A stretch of 64,000 nucleotides of DNA from CAIJXB01 sp964455905 (GTDB lineage: Bacteria > Chlamydiota > Chlamydiia > Chlamydiales > Rhabdochlamydiaceae), in NCBI GenBank assembly GCA_964455905.1, contig CAYVYN010000004.1, forward strand, positions 237,909 through 301,908, in the 5' to 3' direction. A program made the position numbers and the translations under genes. This document shows positions 31,401-33,336 of this stretch, one piece after another. Each line of letters opens with the position of its first letter. The stretch's first letter is position 1. Under the pieces are notes generated by a model, which saw nothing but the letters and a program-made list of their open reading frames with translations, was not told where the DNA came from and did not search any database.

Positions 31401-32171
31401 TTTGCTACCTTCTACTACACCTTCTGTATTAATGATGTCTCTAATAGCTTTGTTTGCTACTTTTAACTTCATGAACACTTCGCCGCCTTCTGCATTAAAA
31501 GCACCTAAGTGCTCAATAACAGCGTCTTCTAGTTCCCCTTCTAAAATAAAGCTCATCAGGCCATCACCAGAAAAATCTAAAGTGACAGCTTCGGCTGAAG
31601 CTAAAACGATTCTCCCTGCATTTGCTGTGACAACACCTTCATTTTTGATGTAAGGAGCCAAAAATGCAATCGACCCTTCTGGCGCTGTAATCTGTCCTAA
31701 ATTATGAATTAATCCATTTTTACCAGCTTGTGTGGAGAAGAATTTGAAGTTATCGTTTAGAAAATCTTGGTTTAAAATATCTAGCGTAGAGGCAATGAGA
31801 GATCCCACATTAACAGATGCGTCAGGTCCAAAGTAGATCCCGGATGGGTTGACGAGAAATACTTTTCCATTAGCATCCAGTGATCCTAAAATCTGCGAAG
31901 GATCAGATCCTTCCACGCGGTTTAGAACACAAGACTTTGAGGAGGGCTGGATGAACCGCACCCGCTCCCCCTTTCCAATATCAAACGCGTCATAATTAAT
32001 GATGGCTTTATCAGAGGTTGTAACCTGAAGAGATCCTTCTTCTAACTGAACAAAGTCAGCCTCTCCATTTACTACCCGCTCTCCTTTCGGCAATCCAAAC
32101 GCTAATGTAGGAAAAAGCGAAAAGATTACTAAACGTAAAAAAGAAAATAAAAAACCTCTCATAATACCCAT
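1485..32171 (-). CDS. giant TpsA-type filamentous-hemagglutinin-like exoprotein, 10,228 residues
   Basis: This is one uninterrupted reading frame of 10,228 codons. The start MGIMRGFLFSFLRLVIF...LAFG is a signal peptide with likely cleavage after AFG. GAGATGG lies just before Met4 (32162), so Met4 may be the true start. Residues about 27-270 are a TPS (haemagglutination activity) domain with VLNRVEG, NPSGIYFG and GSLIAST motifs. Residues about 270-445 run through GNGGFVETSGKIHLG to GDWLLDP, the usual junction before repeats in this family. The rest is Gly/Thr/Ser/Ala/Asn-rich beta-strand repeats, predicted to fold as an extended beta-helix. Four larger arrays and four Cys modules are listed separately. 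The chain ends mid-repeat (VGANITSR) with no C-terminal anchor or toxin domain. Expected role is a secreted or surface-tethered adhesin exported by the TpsB protein at 1-1280. Family is confident; ligand and exact function are unknown. Confidence 0.92.
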   Translation of the reverse strand: MGIMRGFLFSFLRLVIFSLFPTLAFGLPKGERVVNGEADFVQLEEGSLQVTTSDKAIINYDAFDIGKGERVRFIQPSSKSCVLNRVEGSDPSQILGSLDANGKVFLVNPSGIYFGPDASVNVGSLIASTLDILNQDFLNDNFKFFSTQAGKNGLIHNLGQITAPEGSIAFLAPYIKNEGVVTANAGRIVLASAEAVTLDFSGDGLMSFILEGELEDAVIEHLGAFNAEGGEVFMKLKVANKAIRDIINTEGVVEGSKIVKENGLIHIVSASSIKAKGVYIDGDAGSKVKVDGSIDAANLSSGGKGGTVTILSDDIRLAGANIDASGDISGGFVFIGGDYKGEGSLRNAITAFMDEASIIKADAITSGNGGRVIVWSDDTTLFNGKIFARGGALGGNGGFVETSGKIHLGVTTGYVNTLAPKGEAGDWLLDPTTITIVSGGGGTLVQAEDCTNTTTPVSVSAATINAAASNVILCALTSITQNASEAINITASGVGITFQAATGSAMTTTLNANITTNGGAVTFSGATNPIVLGAGVQIATSGGNISFDGTVNGGSTLTLNAGAGSITFSSNIGGSTALSSLSCTTTGLGSTVFDSSVTGVTTSGSGGITVAGKATIGAGITFTSGGNLISLSNGSNLDGASAGAQNLTVNAGVGTVTLGTLGATTSLHNVSVTSGAANLNGNITTGTAGTVTITNTGLVTFGAITINSAGAITLGGNGGSFSSGVNTLTIAGSDVTFGNGTNAISLGGNLTVDSSSANKNITFAANSSLNGTFGLTLTGGTGTITFNANVGGTTPLSSLSCTTTGAGTTVFASSITGVTTSGSSGITVAGKATIGAGITFTSGENLISLSNGSNLDGASAGAQNLTVNAGVGTVTLGTLGATTSLHNVSVTSGAANLNGNITTGTAGTVTITNTGLVTFGAITINSAGAITLGGNGGSFSSGVNTLTIAGSDVTFGNGTNAISLGGNLTVDSSSANKNITFAANSSLNGTFGLTLTGGTGTITFNANVGGTTPLSSLSCTTTGAGTTVFASSITGVTTSGSSGITVAGKATIGAGITFTSGGNLISLSNGSNLEGSSAGVQNLTVNAGSGSVTLGTLGGTTSLHNVSITSGAANLNGNITTGTAGTVTITNTGLVTFGAITINSAGAITLGGNGGSFSSGVNTLTIAGSDVTFGNGTNAISLGGDLTVDSSSANKNITFATSSALNGTFALTLTAGTGTVTCNSTMGASTPLASFAVTTTGAGSSVFASSITTNGASGITVTGKSTLSGAASFSSGGNPISLSSGSTVDGTSAGVQNLTVNAGSGSVTLGTLGGTTSLHNVSITLGTATLSNNITTGTGGTVTISNTDLVTFGAITINSAGAITLGGNGGSFSSGVNTLTIAGSDVTFGNGTNAISLGGDLTVDSSAANKNITFAANSALNGTYALTLTAGTGTVTCNSTMGASTPLASFAVTTTGAGSSVFASSITTNGASGITVTGKSTLSGAASFSSGGNPISLSSGSTVDGTSAGAQNLTVNAGDGTVTLNTLGGTTSLHNVSITSGAANLNGSITTGTGGTVTVTNSGLVTFGNITINAAGAITLGGNGGTFTTGSNTLTIAGSNVTFGDGTHAIGLGGDLTVDSSSTNKSIIFASNAAIDGAYVVTLTAGTGSITFGGNIGSSTPITSLSTTTTGAGKTIFASGVTAVTTTGLSGIVVTGLSTISNSITFTSGGNPITLSNNSNLDGSSAGAQNLTIAAGAGTVTLGSLGLITSLHNVSITSGITNLNGSITTGTGGTVTVTNSGLLTFGAITVNSAGAITFGGNGGAFTSGSNILIIAGSAVTFGDGTHATNLGGNLTVDSFGSNKNITFASGATVDGAYALTLSSGTGTITLGAPFGSNTPLTSFSATTTGVGSTIFDTGMSGITTSGAGGITIVGKTTVNTTAASNTLTLSSGGNPIALSNGATINAASSGVQNLTINSGVGAVTLGALGGTTAFHNLAITSGDANLNGNITTATGGTVTVTNSGLVTFGSITINSAGAINFGGNGGSFSSGSNTLIILGSAVTFGDGTHPANLGGNLTVNSSNANKNITFAANATVDGAYSLTLSAGTGIVTMNGILGGVTPLAALSITANGGASLVGIGGASSGVSGFTSLSSTTGITLNGSTYNLHAVAYTGPVIIGNDITVTSNNGNISFTSSISGAHNLTLVAGTGTLTFGGAISSLGDLAANDSLVITSTSSSPVEFFSSFVTTGGLNAAGINVKFDGTTTIGGRILAAAVNTTGAVNVAFNDGGAAGSTITGAATFANTGSLTLGSASGSSITFASTLNSTAASTTNIAGTITVSTATNTITMGTVTVTAGPASLITSSGAITTGAITLGAALTLNSSSGGGAAISIGGSLNGAFDVTVNSGSGAINITQVGNSTAIGNLTLTGAAITIGNNSTLGTGKVLTVTNSGVWTVTGAITAPGGITQTGAGSISLGGNVSLSSAISNGNISIASAITGASDLSILAGTGSISLGSTVGTSGTRLGVISFVSDSISLGGNIFGSSTILLRPTTASTAVNINNGSSGYSLSVTDIGYLQNGFTSITIGHPSGTGAVTIGTITFTDPVIIQSPSTGGSITVNGQITGSDNASIYLDGPGATTTLNADIVTTGNSITISDSVILGSSPIVTLDTTSGGNTAGAFILISGAVTQSGTNTLVVKGGTGGTVTFSSSVNINALTLTNSYSATFNGALTIPTLTLTSAATTVTFQASISITSLVTTAQSYAIYFNGGGTVTNSTTFLNTGGVTFSGGNTNTFVGGVNTTAGGTSLSGTVTVSGVSQTMTIGSLTVYGNSFLNTNSGNISIGVANLYLGSLTLNSATSGTGGDITFTSTISGMYDLSLAAGTAGNILLSGVVGGNERFGSLTVVTGANVTFSDELTLTNLTQSAGLGTTTVTGSVNSSGGSGISFAGSIFAFNNRMTALGPFTLVNSGLATFGEIVVTLGGAFTQSGGGSISTAAYIRMTSPANISFTNAITLTGPGITSMVSDGGNIVSLADINATSAGVQSLVLNACPGGSVTVQNIGTGTSLGTVAISGVSITKGTVAASSTSYTDCNTITLSGVINTGGSPYIINNNVILVGDTTINAEGGFVSFGGIINSNTGTNYNLTVNSTADLRFSGVIGGITPLGSLVTDAGGTCTMIGVNTIGEQNYGDGSVVVNGTYTTTNAAFTIAGTVIIDGDTLINVGTSDITFSQTVDVGAQNLELIGNGLFFDGGVNSVLGTQTLVLRPASPTTSIGVGGAVGDMQITTADVNALANGFSSIVIGTPTTGAHVITSNTATFKDPLFYRTPAGGSITINGTLIGTDNASIYLDGSGATTTLNAGITTAGNTITINDSVLLGSAASITLDTTSGVSTGANIVIVGTINDTGTPSTLVLNAGSVGNIDLQSAVGGSSAPAGLTVTNANNVSAVAINVGTLVQTAGQGTSTFNGAINTTAAGGVNVAGRSFNFNASVVTTNAGVFTITNSGTATFASAADLSLDGAFTQTGIGGIVTGGDIVTTGDSISIANTVTLTDNVLWDTTSGAATGANITVGGAITQSGTRTLTVNGGTGGTVTFSSSLTATTFNLTNSGSTNIVGITNVSTVTLTNTTSSILFSGAATITTLVTANIGYSVTFNGGSSVSTATTFLNTGGVSFGNINTNTFTNGINTSAGATGLTGTLRTLTAAAPITIAALIVPASGVLNTNAGVIQVTGATTLSGSLIANSNVNTATGANITFGSTINGTQSITINAGTTGTVLLSGAIGGSTPVASLRLTGNTITQSSTVKTTATLGVGAVYTGVGTSPSISLGGNLTTTLGSVTFTGGPITLIADVTVDTTNAGGSAAGANVTFANTINGAYGLTVKAGTGGTALFSGAIGTITPVVSLTVTGNVITQSSTVKTTQNAGVGVLYTGVGSLPTISIAGNITTALGSITITNVGVSLSSALMLDTTNGGASAAGANISFSNSLSTITGLYDLTLQAGTSGSITLAGAITNLGSANNVDSLIILSTGSLVTFPATTLTGGLNMAGFNASFGSTTTIGGRILAANLTTAGAVNIAFNDVRSLGSAITGTTSLGNTGTLTFGAAAGSSITFTNSVSANSASSVHILGSLRSKGQSISMTTLILDGDVTVDSTNNAANPTGGDITFNSTINGAQSLTITAGTSGTVHFVGAVGGSTALKSLTVTGNVINQSSTVKVTSIAGLGILYTGEGTSPSITLGGNITTTSGYIKLVAGAVTLGSNVTLDTTNGGASAAGANISFFDSGVTISGAHNLTLRAGSAGTIALAGAITSLGDLNTNDSLTIVSTLTNPVLFPATTTVGGLSMAGFNASFSTATSIGGRVLAGNVTTIGAVNVAFSDGGAQGSAITGTTSFGNTGTLTLGSVSGSVITFTSALSALSASTVHTGGAVRTIGQTISTGPLVLDANTTVDSTNNGGSTAGANITFLSTIDGSNSLTVNAGTAGTARFTAAVGGSTRVTSLTATANVITQSSTVAATTNAGVGLLYTGVGTTPTISLGGNITTALGSITMTSGAVSLGTDITLDTTNAGASSAGANIRFSNSAATITGAHNLILKAGTLGTLTLAGTINIGVLNTTDSLTISSTATNPVVFPATTTVGGLNMVGIGASFGSTTTIGGRILASDVTTTGAVNIAFNDAGLQGSTVTGTTSFGNTGTLTFGSASGSLITFTNAVTANSASSVHTAGAVRAIGQAISMTTLVLDASTIIDATNNGGVASGGNISFSSTVNGSGSFTVNAGTSGIASFAGAVGGSTAPTSLTTTANVITQSSTVKVTANAGVGVLYTGVGVTPTISLGGNITSTLGSITMTGGAVTLGADVTLDTTNAGGSAAGAIISFSNSAATITGAHNLTLKAGTTGTVTLAGAITNIGTVNTADSLTISSMSASSSIAFPAISTAGGLNMAGFNGSFGSTTTIGGRILAANVTTTGAVNVAFNDAGAQGSAITGTTSFGNTGILTFGSASGSIMTFTNAVAANSASTVHTMGAVRSIGQTISMTALVLDGNTTIDSTNNAGVAAGANISFPTTINGASDLIVNAGTGGRALFTGAIGGSAALTSLTATANIITQSSTVKVTASGGVGVLYTGVGTTPTISLGGNITSTQGSITMTSGAVTVAVDMTLDTTNAGGAAGGANISFSNSGATITGAHNLTLKAGTTGTLTLAGAITSLGTANTADSLIISSTATSPIVFPAMTTTGGLNMAGFNASFGSASTIGGRILASNVTTTGAVNIAFNDAGAQGSTITGTTSFGNTGTLTLGTVAGSSTTFTNTLDTHLASTTNIGGTVAVSTAASSITVGVLSVTANASLTTSSGTIQTTGAITLAGTLSLNSSSGGGNAITVGGGVGGNFAFTVNAGTGAVSLATIGATTAVGSTAITGSTVNLGGVVTLAATKTLTVTNSGIWTIGAVTITAPGGITQNGSSTVTLSGDATFATTNAGVTVASAINGSGALTITAGTGAVSLGGIGVDTALGNLAVTGSTVNLGGAVTLAATKTLTVTNSGVWTIGAATITAPGGITQNGGASGLTTLSGDVTFATTDTGVTFARAINGSGALTITAGTGAVSLAALGTGTALGNLAVTGSTVNLGGTVTLAATKTLTVTNSGVWTIGAATITAPGGITQNGSSTTTLSGAAILATTNSGVTFNTAINGGNNFTITAGTGAISLASLGTTTALGTVAITGSTVNLGGTVTLAAAKTLTVTNSGVWTIGGVTITAPSGITQNGGVSGLITLTGDVVFSTTNGPVTIARAINGTNNLTINASGGAISLGSLGTGTALGTVAVTGTTVNLGGTVTLAATKTLTVTNSGVWTIGAATITAPGGITQNGGTSGLITLSGDVTLATTDSAVTFARAINATTSGAQALTISAGTGAISLTALGGTTALGTLSITGSTVNLGGNVTLGSTKALTMVNSGTWTIGAVTITAPGGISQTGSGGINLTGASVATLTSATSNGNISLGQAITGTTTGVQALTINAGTGGLTLSSTVGSSGVKMGALSFTSNTISLSGNIYGSSTILLQPTTTNTSIGIGNGAGSYSLPVATIALLQDGFTGISIGRATTGNGAITIGTSGITFTDPVTIQSPAAGGTIVVNGQITCSDNASILIDGPGATTTLNANIVTAGTTITISDSVILGTAGSPSSITLDTTNGGVVPTGASVSITGTVEDNTAGSTDFIITAGTGGGITLSGAVGGTTAVKSISTTAGGTASFVSVRTTLNQTYSGGGGSTNVVSLNGNYTTTSNGTFTVNSAAVVTLAGTTVVSTGSGAISFGSTVNGAQALTVTSTGLKTFSGIVGGTAAPLSLTSTGAGTLTMISVTTAGVQTYNTDTAVTLNGTYSTRGNAGSGNANFSISTGAVTLAGTSSIATGSGTVTFGGATNATVAGTQGLTVTSSGAVSFGAIGGTTALGTVAITSGALNLNGVVNTASGGSVTLTNAGLLTITSSMSLDGLLNQNGAGLVTATGTITTTGDNVTFSTAVTLSSDLSITTSGGNISFASTINGAYSIDFNACNAGSITLSGVLGGTTPLANVTLTSNTIYTNTINATGVKTYDSCTSTTLCGTYNTGGLDFIVAGTTTLTCDTVINASGGAIRFLAAVDGAYSLTLNTTGAKAFSAAVGASTPLTTLISTGAGSLSLLSVTTDGAQTYNTDTAVTLNGTYSTRGAGAGNANFSINTATVTLGGTSSIATGSGTVTFGGVINGASAGAQDLTITSSGAVSCGGVGTGTSLGSLAITSSTLNLGGSVTLGSTKTLTLTNSGAWTIGAVTITAPGGITQNGSGGVNLTGVTVATLTSAGSNGNIAIAQAITGTTTGVQALTINAGTGSITLSSTVGSGVTKMGALSFTSDTIALSGNIYGSSTILLQPTTVSQSIGISDGAGTYALPAATIALLQDGFTSITIGRSNGTGAITIGASGITFTDPVIIQTPSAGGTILVGGQITGSGNASIYIDGPGATTTLNANIITAGNAITISDSVILGTGGSPSSITLDTTNSGGSAAGASISISGTVEDNASGSTDFIITAGTGGSITLSGAVGGTTAVKSISTTAGGTASFVSVRTTLNQTYSGGGGVTNGVSLNGNYTTTSNGTFTVNSSGVVTLAGTTAVSTGSGTITFGSTVNGAQSLTLTSTALKTFSGIVGGTTPLTSVTSTGAGTLSALSITTTGAQTYNTDTAVTLNGTYTTTNSAFSISTGAVTLAGSTSVLTGSGNISFGSTVNGTQTLSVNSTGVKTFSGAVGGGTLLTSLTSLGAGTLSLASVTTTGAQTYNVDTAVTLNGTYTTTNTAFSISAGAVTLAGNAIVTTGSGNITFGSNVNGAHDLTVTSTGLKTFSSSLGGSTALTSLTSTGIGTLSLNSVLTAGIQSYDTDTAVTLNGTYSTRGNAGLGNANFSIAGGAVTLGGTSSIATGSGTVTFGGATNATVSGSEGLTITSSSAVSLGSLGVTTNLGSIAVTSGALNLNGNIRTSGGGTVTLTNAGLLTSVASMALDGALTQNGAGLVSIEGTITTTADVVSFATAVTLTNNLTVTTSGGNISFASTINGAYNLSLNACSSGSITLTGTVGGTTPVVDVSLQTNILIANTINYSGVETILQCSDVTLCGTYDTGGLAFTISGNVTLSCDTVINAAGGTISFFGNVDGPYSLTVNTTAAKTFGGDVGSGSALTFLTSTGAGTLSLSSVKTAGAQTYNEDTTVILNGDYSTRGDAGTGNGNFSIAVAAVTLYGTSSISTGSGTVTVGGAINASSAGAQALTITSSGAVSLAGVGAGVNLGNLAVTGSTVNLGGNVNLGAAKTLTVTNSGVWTIGNVTLTAPGGITQNGSAAVTLSGDATFATTNSPVTASSIINASSAGAQALTITAGTGSISLGGLGTGTALGTVAVTGSTVNLGGNVTLALTKTLTVTNSGIWTIGNFTITAPGGITQNGSAAVTLSGDATFATTNSPVTISSFINGSGGLTITAGTGAISLAGLGAGTSLGDLAVTGSTVNLGGNVTLALTKTLTVTNSGLWTIGAATITAPGGITQNGAGGVSLTGNATLTNGAGSGNIAISQAISGTTTADQSLTVSAGGGSVSLAGLGVGTSLGDLAVTGSTVNLGGNVTLALTKTLTVTNSGIWTIGNFNMTAPGGITQNGSAAVALSGDVTFATTNSPVSASSLINGPGALTITAGTGAISLGGLGAGTSLGDLAVTGSTVNLGGSVTVALTKTVTVTNSGIWTIGAATITAPGGITQNGAGGVSLAGNVTLTNGAGSGNIAISRAIAGTTTADQSLTISAGEGSISLAGIGVGTTIGTVAVTGSTVNLGGNVTLALTKTLTVTNSGIWTIGNVTLTGPGGITQNGSAAVTLSGDATFATTNSPVTVSSLINGPGALTITAGGGAISLGGLGTGTALGTVALTGSTVNLGGNVTLALTKTLTVTNSGIWTIGNFTMTAPGGITQNGSAAVVLSGDVTFATTNSPVSASSLINGPGALTITAGTGAISLGGLGAGTSLGDLAVTGSTVNLGGSVTVALTKTVTVTNSGIWTIGAATITAPGGITQNGAGGVSLAGNVTLTNGAGSGNIAISRAIAGTTTADQSLTISAGEGSISLAGIGVGTTIGTVAVTGSTVNLGGNVTLALTKTLTVTNSGIWTIGNFTMTAPGGITQNGSAAVTLSGDATFATTNSPVTVSSLINGPGALTITAGGGAISLGGLGTGTALGTVAVTGSTVNLGGNVTLALTKTLTVTNSGVWTIGAATITAPGGITQNGAVGISLTGNVTLTNGAGSGNIAISQAIAGTNTADQNLTITAGSGSVSLGGIGVGTTIGTVAVTGSTVNFGGNVTLALTKTLTVTNSGIWTIGNFTIRAPGGITQNGSASLALSGNATFTTTNTAVTIGSLINGSGALTITAGTGAVSLAGLGTGTALGDLALTGSTVNLGGNVTLDLTKTLTVTNSGIWTIGNFTITAPGGITQNGSAALTLSGDATFATTNSAVAIGSLINGSGALTITAGSGDVSLSGLGAGTALGDVAVTGSTVNLGGAVTLAANKALTVTNSGLWTVGNFTITAPGGITQDGSAGVNLTGSATLTTAINNGNIAIGQAITGTTTGGQSLLCNAGTGSLTLSSTVGTNDIKMGALSFTSDTIFLSGNIYGSSTIVLQPTTVSQSIGIGNGSGSYSLPVATIELLQDGFTSITIGRSNGTGSITVGTSGVTFSDPVIIQSPSTGGTIVVDGQITGTGNASIYIEGPGATTTLNASIVTAGTTITISDSVILGAASIALDTTNAGGSPAGASISITGTVEDSSAGFSNFILSAGTAGDITLGGTVGATNAVESITATAGGTTTVLNVTTTGSQTYIGGGGSTNALHLNGTVYTTTSDGNFSVTSGALTVLGVNITVSTGSGTISFGSTVNGAYDLVVNSTGAKTFGGIVGGSSVLTSLTSTGAGTLSMLSVTTTGAQTYNVDTAVTLNGTYTTTNAEFSISSAEVTLAGATSILTGSGAVTFGGATNGTTSGGQALTITSSATVSLGSLGSLTPLGAVVIISDALNFNGVVNTGASGAVLVTNSGLLTITSSMNLGGSFTQNGGGLVNAAGTITTTGDAVSFASAVTLGADFSIVTAGGDITFTNTINGDYSINFNACSGGNITLYGTVGSTTALVDVSLTGVLIQANTITKTGTESISSCGGSFNLCGTYNTGGLSFITSGAVTLTCDTLINTGFGQISLLGTVDGAYQLTLNSTGAKTLGSAVGGVTPLTSMVSLGAGSLTMSSVTTNGNQTYDTDTTVTLGGTYSTIGGSCCAGGSGNFSIAVGTVTLAENTFISTGSGSITFGGAINGTVSGSQSFAVSSSGDVSLLAIGQTIELYTIGISADTISLAGPISTANSGSVTLTNIGTLTIETSADMTLDGPFLQNGLGAVFIGADISTAGGEITFQSPILLTESITLNSTSADITLGGRVDSLVAGTSALTLVAGTGDIYFEGILGGNTRLGAVIITSAYNVTANYGIYATSLTQTAGSGITTLAGLVNTSAVGGIYLTGTDFRIYGTMTTAAIGPVRIVNTGALVIGLGASISSNGPFSQTGGGTVSLASSITTTNATLGNGTIAIADPVQLEGSVLLNSLTSNGSITLSNTIDGENTLSLTAGTGAITLNGTIGGSVPINALSIYSAGNLGLPAVTAGFVMQRAGSGVTTLNGAMTTLGPQGVLLVGNTIYINATLTTLGTGPVLIKNSGGFAIAVGATINASGPFLQNGVGGVSVGANITSR
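3138..3350 (-). repeat. four-cysteine module 1 (first giant)
   Basis: Cys codons lie at about 3349, 3220, 3199 and 3139 within NACSGG, SSCGG, NLCGTYNTGG and LTCDT. Spacings N- to C-terminal are 43, 7 and 20 residues. The surrounding repeats have almost no cysteine. Confidence 0.8.
4190..4870 (-). repeat. shared 'IYGSSTI' module, copy in first giant
   Basis: This block of roughly 230 residues contains GNIYGSSTIVLQPTT, LLQDGFTSITIGRSNGTG, DPVIIQSPSTGG, IEGPGATTTLNA and ITISDSVILG. Closely related blocks lie at about 10930-11640, 13450-14150 and 24180-24650 in this gene. In the second giant they lie at about 39840-40540, 43800-44490, 46960-47470, 48310-49010, 53990-54500 and 56800-57310. Limits are approximate. 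Confidence 0.75.
6294..6803. repeat. 510-base exact duplication, copy A
   Basis: By direct reading this stretch matches 7212-7721 without a mismatch (offset 918 bases, 306 codons). The first differences are one base at 6804/7722 on one side and changes just before 6294/7212 on the other. The offset is in frame. Confidence 0.85.
7212..7721. repeat. 510-base exact duplication, copy B
   Basis: Second copy of the block at 6294-6803. Such long identity inside an otherwise divergent repeat array points to recent duplication or gene conversion. Confidence 0.85.
9315..9524 (-). repeat. four-cysteine module 2 (first giant)
   Basis: Cys codons lie at about 9523 (NACSSG), 9394 (LQCSD), 9375 (TLCGTYDTGG) and 9316 (LSCDT). 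Spacings are 43, 6 and 20 residues. Confidence 0.8.
12417..12626 (-). repeat. four-cysteine module 3 (first giant)
   Basis: Cys codons lie at about 12625 (NACNAG), 12496 (YDSCTS), 12478 (TLCGTYNTGG) and 12418 (LTCDT). Spacings are 43, 6 and 20 residues. Confidence 0.8.
14360..16080 (-). repeat. second array of the 300-base WTIG unit, about 6 copies
   Basis: These are the same unit family as the 4960-9000 array but a diverged set, with LAATKTLTVTNSGVWTIG, ITAPGGITQNGG and ALGTVAVTGSTVNLGG. The marker motif lies at 14393, 14711, 15017, 15317, 15623 and 15923, so steps are 318, 306, 300, 306 and 300 bases. Related copies also occur in the second giant at about 49200-50200 and 57450-57950. Confidence 0.83.
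16160..20840 (-). repeat. tandem array of about 891-base units, about 5 copies
   Basis: The unit is about 297 residues. Landmarks are NVITQSSTVK, LYTGVGTTPTISLGGNIT, VTLDTTNAGG, ITGAHNLTLKAGT, DSLTISST, GGLNMAGFNASFGS, TIGGRILA, VTTTGAVNIAFNDAG and TGTTSFGNTGTLTFGS. The QSSTV marker lies at 16921, 17815, 18703 and 19594, giving steps of 894, 888 and 891 bases. Partial relatives occur in the second giant (about 41200-42700 and 58200-59200). Confidence 0.85.
22953..23078 (-). repeat. two-cysteine module (first giant)
   Basis: Cys codons lie at about 23077 (NACPGG) and 22954 (YTDCNT), 41 residues apart. The tail reads SGVINTGGSPYIINNNVIL. It resembles the four-Cys modules but lacks the LCG and LTCDT cysteines. 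Confidence 0.7.
25900..30540 (-). repeat. tandem array of 645-669-base units, 7 copies
   Basis: The unit is 215-223 residues, with LGTLGATTSLHNVSVTSG, NITTGTAGTVTITNTGLVTF, GAITLGGNGGSFSSG, LTIAGSDVTFGNGTNAIS, LTVDSSSANKNITFAA and SSITGVTTSGSSGITV. The LHN marker lies at about 30165, 29511, 28857, 28212, 27567, 26913 and 26244. Steps are 654, 654, 645, 645, 654 and 669 bases, all multiples of 3. The units between about 28990 and 30290 are almost identical, with no difference seen over some 600 bases between neighbours at an offset of 654. Units toward 26000 are more diverged. This covers about residues 545-2090. Confidence 0.88.
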
Positions 32172-32356
32172 CTCATTAATTATTGATTTTCAACTGCCAT
32201 AAATTTTAATACGAAGACAAATAGACAATGTCCTCTTCTTTAAAATAAAAATGTCAAATTTATTATTTAAAATAAAGAAAAGATTGAATCAAATAAAAAT
32301 AATTTAAATTACGAACTGCAAAAAATTACTACTAATAAATTCTGACGACTGCTTAA
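32172..32356. promoter_or_regulatory. AT-rich divergent promoter region
   Basis: This spacer separates the first giant gene (minus) from the small plus-strand operon. On the minus strand AGGACA (32229-32234), a 17-base spacer and TATTAA (32206-32211) would start transcription about 28 bases before the giant's ATG. A perfect TTGACA (32252-32257) lacks a good -10 box at normal spacing. On the plus strand TTGAAT (32284-32289) precedes several poor AT-rich -10 candidates. That promoters lie here is near certain from gene orientation; the exact boxes are guesses. Confidence 0.45.
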
Positions 32357-32380
32357 ATGAAAAAAAATAGCAGGTGTTTC

Positions 32381-33316
32381 ATGAGAACGCACGGCGTCCT
32401 ACCCACAGCACTTTTACTGTCCACAAACCCATATAAAACCGCTTTTTTTACTAAGCATTTGAAAGGTCTTTACTACCTCATCTACGTAGAAGACTGTAGC
32501 GATGCTATTGACTGGATAAAAAACAGCACGATAGAACTTGTTCTTTTAGACTATGAAACACTTGATGAGCCTCTTGGAAATTTTTGTCCTCATGTAAGAA
32601 AACTTCTTGGTAAAAAAAACATTCCAATTTTTCTTATATCGCAAATGATTAAAAAAACTCTGATCGATGAAGCTTTACAATCTGGTATTACAGACTTTAT
32701 TCATGAGCCCCTAGATGCTGATGAAATATATGAAAGAATCGCTGTGCACTTCACTCCATCGCTTACAAAAAAAATGAAAACAATCAGTCGTAAAATTAAA
32801 CCAACACCGCAAGTTCCTAAAGACGCAAAATCTTTTTCTAAAAAAACGTTACTTAGCGCTAAAACACTAAAAACAATTATAGAAACAAAAAATATAGCAA
32901 CCCCATTAAGCGTTCTCTCAATACAAATCGACAAGCTCGAAAAACTCTTAAAAACTTTATCTCATCAAGAAATAAAACAACTAGTTATGCAGTTAGAAAA
33001 GCTATTCAAAGCGAGCCTTAGAAAACTTGACTTTCTTATTACTGAAGGAATAGGCCATTACCTCATCTTGCTGCCTAAAACATCACCTGCAGCAGCTAAA
33101 ATTATCGCAGAAGAATTGCAAAAGGAAGTTTCAACAACAAGTCTCAAAATTGGTTCCTCAGAAATCCTTATTACGATTTCTATTGGGGTTCTTTCGTTTG
33201 AAAAAGAGCTATCTGATTCTGCCAAAATTTTCACCCAGCTAGAGTCTTCGATTGCTAAAATAAAAATCTCCTTAGATAAAAAACAAAAACCTGGCAACAT
33301 TGTTGTTTCTAAATAA
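32381..33316 (+). CDS. degenerate receiver domain fused to degenerate GGDEF domain
   Basis: The protein has 311 residues from ATG 32381, which has AGGTG four bases upstream. An in-frame ATG at 32357 adds eight residues but has no ribosome-binding site. Residues about 8-124 look like a CheY-type receiver: candidate phospho-Asp57 in ELVLLDYE and Ser87 in IPIFLIS. The N-terminal acidic pair is absent (LLLSTN), and the usual Lys before Pro is Glu109 (FIHEP). A Lys-rich linker (125-170) leads to a GGDEF-like fold, about 175-305. There the signature is GIGHY (223-227), followed by LILLPKTSPAAAKIIAEEL. Active-site residues are lost, so diguanylate cyclase activity is unlikely. RKLD (214-217) sits exactly five residues before the signature, the position of the RxxD inhibitory c-di-GMP-binding site. 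It may be an effector or a remnant. It is followed by the lipoate-ligase-like gene after 20 bases. Confidence 0.7.
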   Translation: MRTHGVLPTALLLSTNPYKTAFFTKHLKGLYYLIYVEDCSDAIDWIKNSTIELVLLDYETLDEPLGNFCPHVRKLLGKKNIPIFLISQMIKKTLIDEALQSGITDFIHEPLDADEIYERIAVHFTPSLTKKMKTISRKIKPTPQVPKDAKSFSKKTLLSAKTLKTIIETKNIATPLSVLSIQIDKLEKLLKTLSHQEIKQLVMQLEKLFKASLRKLDFLITEGIGHYLILLPKTSPAAAKIIAEELQKEVSTTSLKIGSSEILITISIGVLSFEKELSDSAKIFTQLESSIAKIKISLDKKQKPGNIVVSK

Positions 33317-33336
33317 GCATAAACAAATACAGGGCT

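Noticed and set aside
32252..32257. Perfect TTGACA as the -35 box of the first giant gene
   Set aside because: No TATAAT-like hexamer lies 16-18 bases downstream; the weaker AGGACA/TATTAA pair is better spaced.
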